Below, piece after piece: positions 29,737 through 32,896 of a stretch of DNA of 32,896 nt; within the stretch, counting starts at the first letter, position 1, and every line of letters begins with the position of its first letter. Source of the stretch: JBHHYN01 sp046757565 (GTDB lineage: Bacteria; Pseudomonadota; Gammaproteobacteria; Eutrophobiales; Eutrophobiaceae). Both the position numbers and the translations under genes were made by a program. The notes below the pieces were generated by a model. That model searched no databases and had not been told where the DNA came from. It saw only the letters and a list, made by a program, of their open reading frames with translations. The stretch lies in assembly GCA_046757565.1 (NCBI GenBank), contig JBHHYN010000021.1, positions 1 through 32,896 of the forward strand, in the 5' to 3' direction.

Positions 29737-29797
29737 TTGATCCAAATCAATTTATATAGTGGTTTTTCTTTGATGAATCCCCAAGATATTGTATAGT
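29737..29797 (+). promoter_or_regulatory. FNR/Anr-dependent promoter of nrdJ
   Basis: A second perfect FNR/Anr box, TTGATCCAAATCAA, is at 29737-29750. TTGATG (29770-29775) and TATAGT (29792-29797), 16 bp apart, give -35 and -10 elements with a start near 29804. The box centre then sits about -61, class I geometry. A palindrome, CCCCTTGGGG, follows at 29801-29810. Anaerobic expression suits an oxygen-independent reductase. Confidence 0.75.
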
Positions 29798-29861
29798 GTA
29801 CCCCTTGGGGAGCGGGTATCTGCCCGGATTTTTGCACCTTGAGTATCTTTTTTAACTACCT

Positions 29862-32015
29862 ATGTCGACAGCAGAGATACAATCTGAAGATACAACTTTC
29901 ACTGAGACAGCGTATCAGCCTGCCTCTCTGGACATTTGGGACAAGAAATACCGGCTTAAGGACAAGGACGGCAAACCGGTTGATGAAACCCTTGATCACA
30001 CCTATCAACGTGTGGCCCGGGCCCTGGCCGATGTTGAGCAAACCACTGAACAGCGCGAACAGTGGTATGACAAGTTTTTATGGGCGTTACACCATGGAGC
30101 CATGCCCGCCGGCCGGATCGTCTCCAACGCCGGTGCCGGTGACTGTAAACCGGCCACTTCCACCATCAACTGTACTGTCTCCGGCACTATCCATGACTCC
30201 ATGGATGATATCCTGCAAAAGCTCCACGAGGCCGGACTGACCCTGAAATGTGGCTGTGGCATCGGCTACGAGTTCTCCACACTGCGTCCCAGAGGCGCCT
30301 ATGTTACCGGCGCGGGCTCGACGACTTCAGGCCCACTCTCCTTTATGGAGATCTACGACAGGATGTGCTTTACGGTGTCATCCGCCGGCGGCCGCCGTGG
30401 CGCGCAAATGGCGACCTTCGATATCAGCCATCCGGATGTGCTGGAATTCATCCGGGCCAAGCGTGAACATGGCCGCTTGCGCCAGTTCAACCTGTCACTG
30501 TTACTCACCGACGAATTCATGCAGGCGGTCAGGGACGATGCCCTGTGGCGCCTTGTTTTTCCATTGAGTCAAACTGAAGTAAAAAACGATCATATCGATA
30601 TCAAGGATCCGGAGAAGGTCATTTGGCGTAACTGGCCGCTCAGCGATGGCTATATCACCAATGAAAGCGGGCAGGTTGCCTGCAGGGTGCACAAGACCAT
30701 CCCCGCGCGCCGCCTGTGGGATGTCATCATGGCCGCCACCTACGATTATGCCGAGCCGGGATTTATCCTGGTTGATCGCGTCAACGAGATGAACAACAAC
30801 TGGTTCTGCGAGGAGATCCGCGCCAGTAATCCTTGTGGCGAACAACCCCTGCCGCCTTACGGCGCCTGTCTGCTGGGGTCACTCAACCTGACCCGCTTCG
30901 TGCTGGAGCCTTTCTCCGACCAGGCACGGTTTGACTGGGAAAGGTTTCGGCAAGTTACCAGGGTCTTTACCCGGATGCTGGACAACGTCGTCGAAATAAA
31001 CGGCCTGCCGTTGCCCGCACAGCGGGAAGAGATCCGGCGCAAGCGCCGGCATGGCATGGGCTTTTTGGGCCTGGGATCGGCCCTGACCATGTTGCGATTG
31101 AGATATGGTGAGGCGGCATCTCTGAACTTTACGGAGCAGGTCAGTAAGGAAGTGGCGCTGGCCGGTTGGGAAGTGGCGCTGGAACTGGCAAGGGAAAAAG
31201 GGCCGGCGCCCATCATGCAGGAAGACTTTATCATCACCACAGAGATGTTGAAGGCGCGGCCGGAGATGCGGCAGGAAGGTTACCAGGAGGGCGATAAGGT
31301 CAAGGGCAGGGTCCTGTTTGCACGTTACAGCCACTACATGCAGCGAATCGCAGAGGCGGCGCCGCAACTTGTTGAGCAACTGGCCGAGACCGGTGCGCGC
31401 TTTACCCACCATAGTTCCATCGCCCCTACCGGCACCATTTCCCTGTCGCTTGCCAACAACGCCAGTAACGGCATTGAACCCAGTTTCGCCCATCACTACG
31501 CGCGCAATATTATCCGCCCGGATAAAAAGAGCAAGCAGAAGGTGGATGTCTATTCCCCTGAATTGCTCGCTTACCGCACACTGGTTAATCCTGATGCCAT
31601 GCCTTGTTCCGATAATGCGGAACAGCAGTTGCCGGATTATTTTGTAACAGCCGATGATGTCACGCCAAAACAACATATCGATATCCAGGCGGCGGCGCAG
31701 AAATGGATCGACTCTTCCATCTCGAAAACGGCCAATGTGCCGACGGACTTCCCTTACGAAGAGTTCAAGGACATTTATGCCTATGCCCATTCGCAAGGGC
31801 TCAAAGGTTGCACGACTTTCCGCTTCAATCCCGAGGCGTTTCAGGGGGTTTTGGTAAAGGAGCGGGACCTGGAAAAGACGACCTATCGCTTCACTCTGGA
31901 TAATGGTGAGGTGATCGAGGTAAAGGGCAATCAGGAGATCGAGTACGATGGTGAAATACACAGCGCCGCCAATCTGTATGACGCATTAAAGGAGGGGTAC
32001 TACGGCAGGTATTGA
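29862..32015 (+). CDS. nrdJa: Class II (adenosylcobalamin-dependent) ribonucleotide reductase, large part
   Basis: A 717-residue catalytic protein that reduces ribonucleotides to deoxyribonucleotides with adenosylcobalamin, without oxygen. The radical-site motif NPCGEQPLPPYGACLLGSLNLTRFV lies at about residues 324-348, and NASNGIEPSFAHHYARN at about 535-551. The early GRIVSNAGAG...STINCT holds the first redox Cys. The C-terminal region ends in a TSCPD-like part. The remaining redox tail is on the next gene. No B12 riboswitch is seen upstream. The ribosome binding site is weak. Confidence 0.93.
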   Translation: MSTAEIQSEDTTFTETAYQPASLDIWDKKYRLKDKDGKPVDETLDHTYQRVARALADVEQTTEQREQWYDKFLWALHHGAMPAGRIVSNAGAGDCKPATSTINCTVSGTIHDSMDDILQKLHEAGLTLKCGCGIGYEFSTLRPRGAYVTGAGSTTSGPLSFMEIYDRMCFTVSSAGGRRGAQMATFDISHPDVLEFIRAKREHGRLRQFNLSLLLTDEFMQAVRDDALWRLVFPLSQTEVKNDHIDIKDPEKVIWRNWPLSDGYITNESGQVACRVHKTIPARRLWDVIMAATYDYAEPGFILVDRVNEMNNNWFCEEIRASNPCGEQPLPPYGACLLGSLNLTRFVLEPFSDQARFDWERFRQVTRVFTRMLDNVVEINGLPLPAQREEIRRKRRHGMGFLGLGSALTMLRLRYGEAASLNFTEQVSKEVALAGWEVALELAREKGPAPIMQEDFIITTEMLKARPEMRQEGYQEGDKVKGRVLFARYSHYMQRIAEAAPQLVEQLAETGARFTHHSSIAPTGTISLSLANNASNGIEPSFAHHYARNIIRPDKKSKQKVDVYSPELLAYRTLVNPDAMPCSDNAEQQLPDYFVTADDVTPKQHIDIQAAAQKWIDSSISKTANVPTDFPYEEFKDIYAYAHSQGLKGCTTFRFNPEAFQGVLVKERDLEKTTYRFTLDNGEVIEVKGNQEIEYDGEIHSAANLYDALKEGYYGRY

Positions 32016-32031
32016 GAACGGGGGAATTGCA

Positions 32032-32733
32032 ATGACTATTAAAATCGATAAAAAAATCGTGGATTACAGCGTCAGTAGGGATGAAGAAAAAAACAGGCAG
32101 CCGAACGAGGAGAACAATGCTGAGACTGTCAGCAGTAATGTCGTGCAGATGCATGAGCGGCTCGAGCGGCCGGAAATGCTTCTGGGTTCCACCTACAAGG
32201 TCAAGACGCCGCTTTCCGAGCATGCGCTGTATGTCACCATCAACGATATTATACTCAATGCGGGGACGGAGCATGAACTGCGCAGGCCTTTCGAGATATT
32301 CATTAACTCGAAGAACATGGACCATTTCCAGTGGATCGTGGCATTGACCCGCATTATCTCATCGGTATTCCGAAAGGGCGGCGATGTAACGTTTATGGTG
32401 GAAGAACTGCACTCAGTGTTCGATCCCAAAGGGGGTTATTTCAAAAAGGGAGGCCGGTTCATGCCCTCTCTGGTGGCGGAGATTGGTGATGTCCTGGAAA
32501 ATCATCTGCGCATGATCGGCCTGCTCAAGGACGATGGCCCCGACGCGAACCAGAAAAAATTTATGGGGGAGAAGCGTGCCGAATATGAGCGTTCATTAAA
32601 CCGGATGGAAGAATCCGCAGCGAATGAATTTCCCAAAGGCGCCGGACTTTGCAATAAATGTTACAGCAAGGCAGTGATCCGGATGGACAACTGCCTGACC
32701 TGTCTTAACTGCGGTGAATCGAAGTGCGGTTAG
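32032..32733 (+). CDS. nrdJb: Class II ribonucleotide reductase, C-terminal component
   Basis: A 233-residue protein, of NrdJb size, separated from nrdJa by 16 bp with a GGGGGA ribosome binding site. In Pseudomonas aeruginosa the same split and spacing occur, and both proteins are needed. A TSCPD domain spans about residues 55-155 (LYVTINDIILNAGTEHELRRPFEIFINSKNMDHFQWIVALTRIISSVFR). The tail C-x2-C...C-x2-C-x2-C-x4-C is the zinc-ribbon and redox end. A terminator hairpin lies 27 bp downstream. Confidence 0.9.
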   Translation: MTIKIDKKIVDYSVSRDEEKNRQPNEENNAETVSSNVVQMHERLERPEMLLGSTYKVKTPLSEHALYVTINDIILNAGTEHELRRPFEIFINSKNMDHFQWIVALTRIISSVFRKGGDVTFMVEELHSVFDPKGGYFKKGGRFMPSLVAEIGDVLENHLRMIGLLKDDGPDANQKKFMGEKRAEYERSLNRMEESAANEFPKGAGLCNKCYSKAVIRMDNCLTCLNCGESKCG

Positions 32734-32759
32734 ATCCGGGGACAGTGACTTTAATTAGT

Positions 32760-32784
32760 GTCCGTCCATAAACGGACTTTTTTT
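32760..32784 (+). terminator. Terminator of nrdJab
   Basis: GTCCGT (32760-32765) pairs with ACGGAC (32772-32777) around a six-base loop, and seven T follow. The remaining 112 bp to the window end show no gene. Confidence 0.8.
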
Positions 32785-32896
32785 CAACATTATCCCTGTA
32801 AAACAGGTGCTTTGTATTTCTCGTTGGCTGATATTTTTGGCTCTTCAGCAGAATCTGTGGGTTAACAAGAAAGACTTTTGAATAAAAACTGGTTAA

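Noticed and set aside
29753..29799. Possible NrdR boxes before nrdJ (two TATAGTG half-sites)
   Set aside because: Only right half-sites match, and their 37-bp spacing does not fit the usual paired arrangement.
29420..29861. A cobalamin riboswitch for the B12-dependent reductase
   Set aside because: I looked for the conserved B12-box in this gap and did not find it; the hairpin at 29592-29656 is better explained as a terminator.
1..32896. CRISPR array or rRNA genes
   Set aside because: No regularly spaced direct repeats with unique spacers and no rRNA-like stretch were seen.

Overview
The window reads as a chromosomal segment of a facultatively anaerobic proteobacterium that degrades aromatic compounds, most likely a gammaproteobacterium. 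The reasons are an Azotobacter-type 7Fe ferredoxin, a class II ribonucleotide reductase split into NrdJa and NrdJb with a 16-bp gap as known from Pseudomonas, two perfect FNR/Anr boxes, and Thauera/Aromatoleum-type genes for anaerobic phenylacetate and benzoyl-CoA metabolism. The species cannot be named from the sequence alone. No rRNA, tRNA, CRISPR array or intact transposase was seen.

Layout. 1-3.0 kb: a Sel1-repeat protein whose start lies in the end of a dispersed repeat, a DUF2784 membrane protein, a stand-alone flavodiiron-like di-iron protein, and a small ORF overlapping a nucleotidyltransferase-fold gene. 3.0-6.3 kb (minus strand): a tungsten-type aldehyde:ferredoxin oxidoreductase with a MoaD/ThiS domain fused at its C-terminus, its ferredoxin, and a MarR regulator. 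6.4-12.5 kb (minus): an operon of a hotdog thioesterase, padB, padC, padD and phenylacetate-CoA ligase. 12.5-12.8 kb: a MITE-like element. 12.8-16.5 kb (minus): a tryptophan tryptophylquinone (TTQ) aromatic amine dehydrogenase operon, aauB-mauE-mauD-aauA, followed by two monoheme cytochrome c genes. 16.7-19.7 kb (minus): had-oah-dch, the steps after benzoyl-CoA reductase. 20.2-23.4 kb (plus): a LuxR-type regulator and a TonB-dependent receptor. 23.7-29.4 kb (plus): a leader peptide, iorA, iorB, a small Cys-rich ORF, and a UbiD-type hydroxyarylate decarboxylase pair. 29.4-32.8 kb (plus): an FNR-box-rich intergenic region with a possible small RNA, then nrdJa-nrdJb.

How the genes fit together (inference from family knowledge and linkage). 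A primary aromatic amine such as phenethylamine would be deaminated in the periplasm by the TTQ enzyme, with electrons passing to the cytochromes. The aryl-acetaldehyde would be oxidised by the aldehyde:ferredoxin oxidoreductase, activated by the CoA ligase, and alpha-oxidised by PadBCD to phenylglyoxylate. PadEFGHI, the usual next enzyme, is absent from the window, but an indolepyruvate-type 2-oxoacid:ferredoxin oxidoreductase (IorAB) is present and could make benzoyl-CoA or act on arylpyruvates. Reduced ferredoxin could drive an ATP-dependent benzoyl-CoA reductase encoded elsewhere, after which Dch, Had and Oah complete dearomatisation and ring opening.

The most interesting noncoding signal is a 68-bp element, 55 of 68 positions identical, in the same orientation about 76-102 bp before both the amine dehydrogenase operon and the TonB receptor gene. 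It suggests the outer-membrane receptor belongs to the same regulon as periplasmic amine oxidation.
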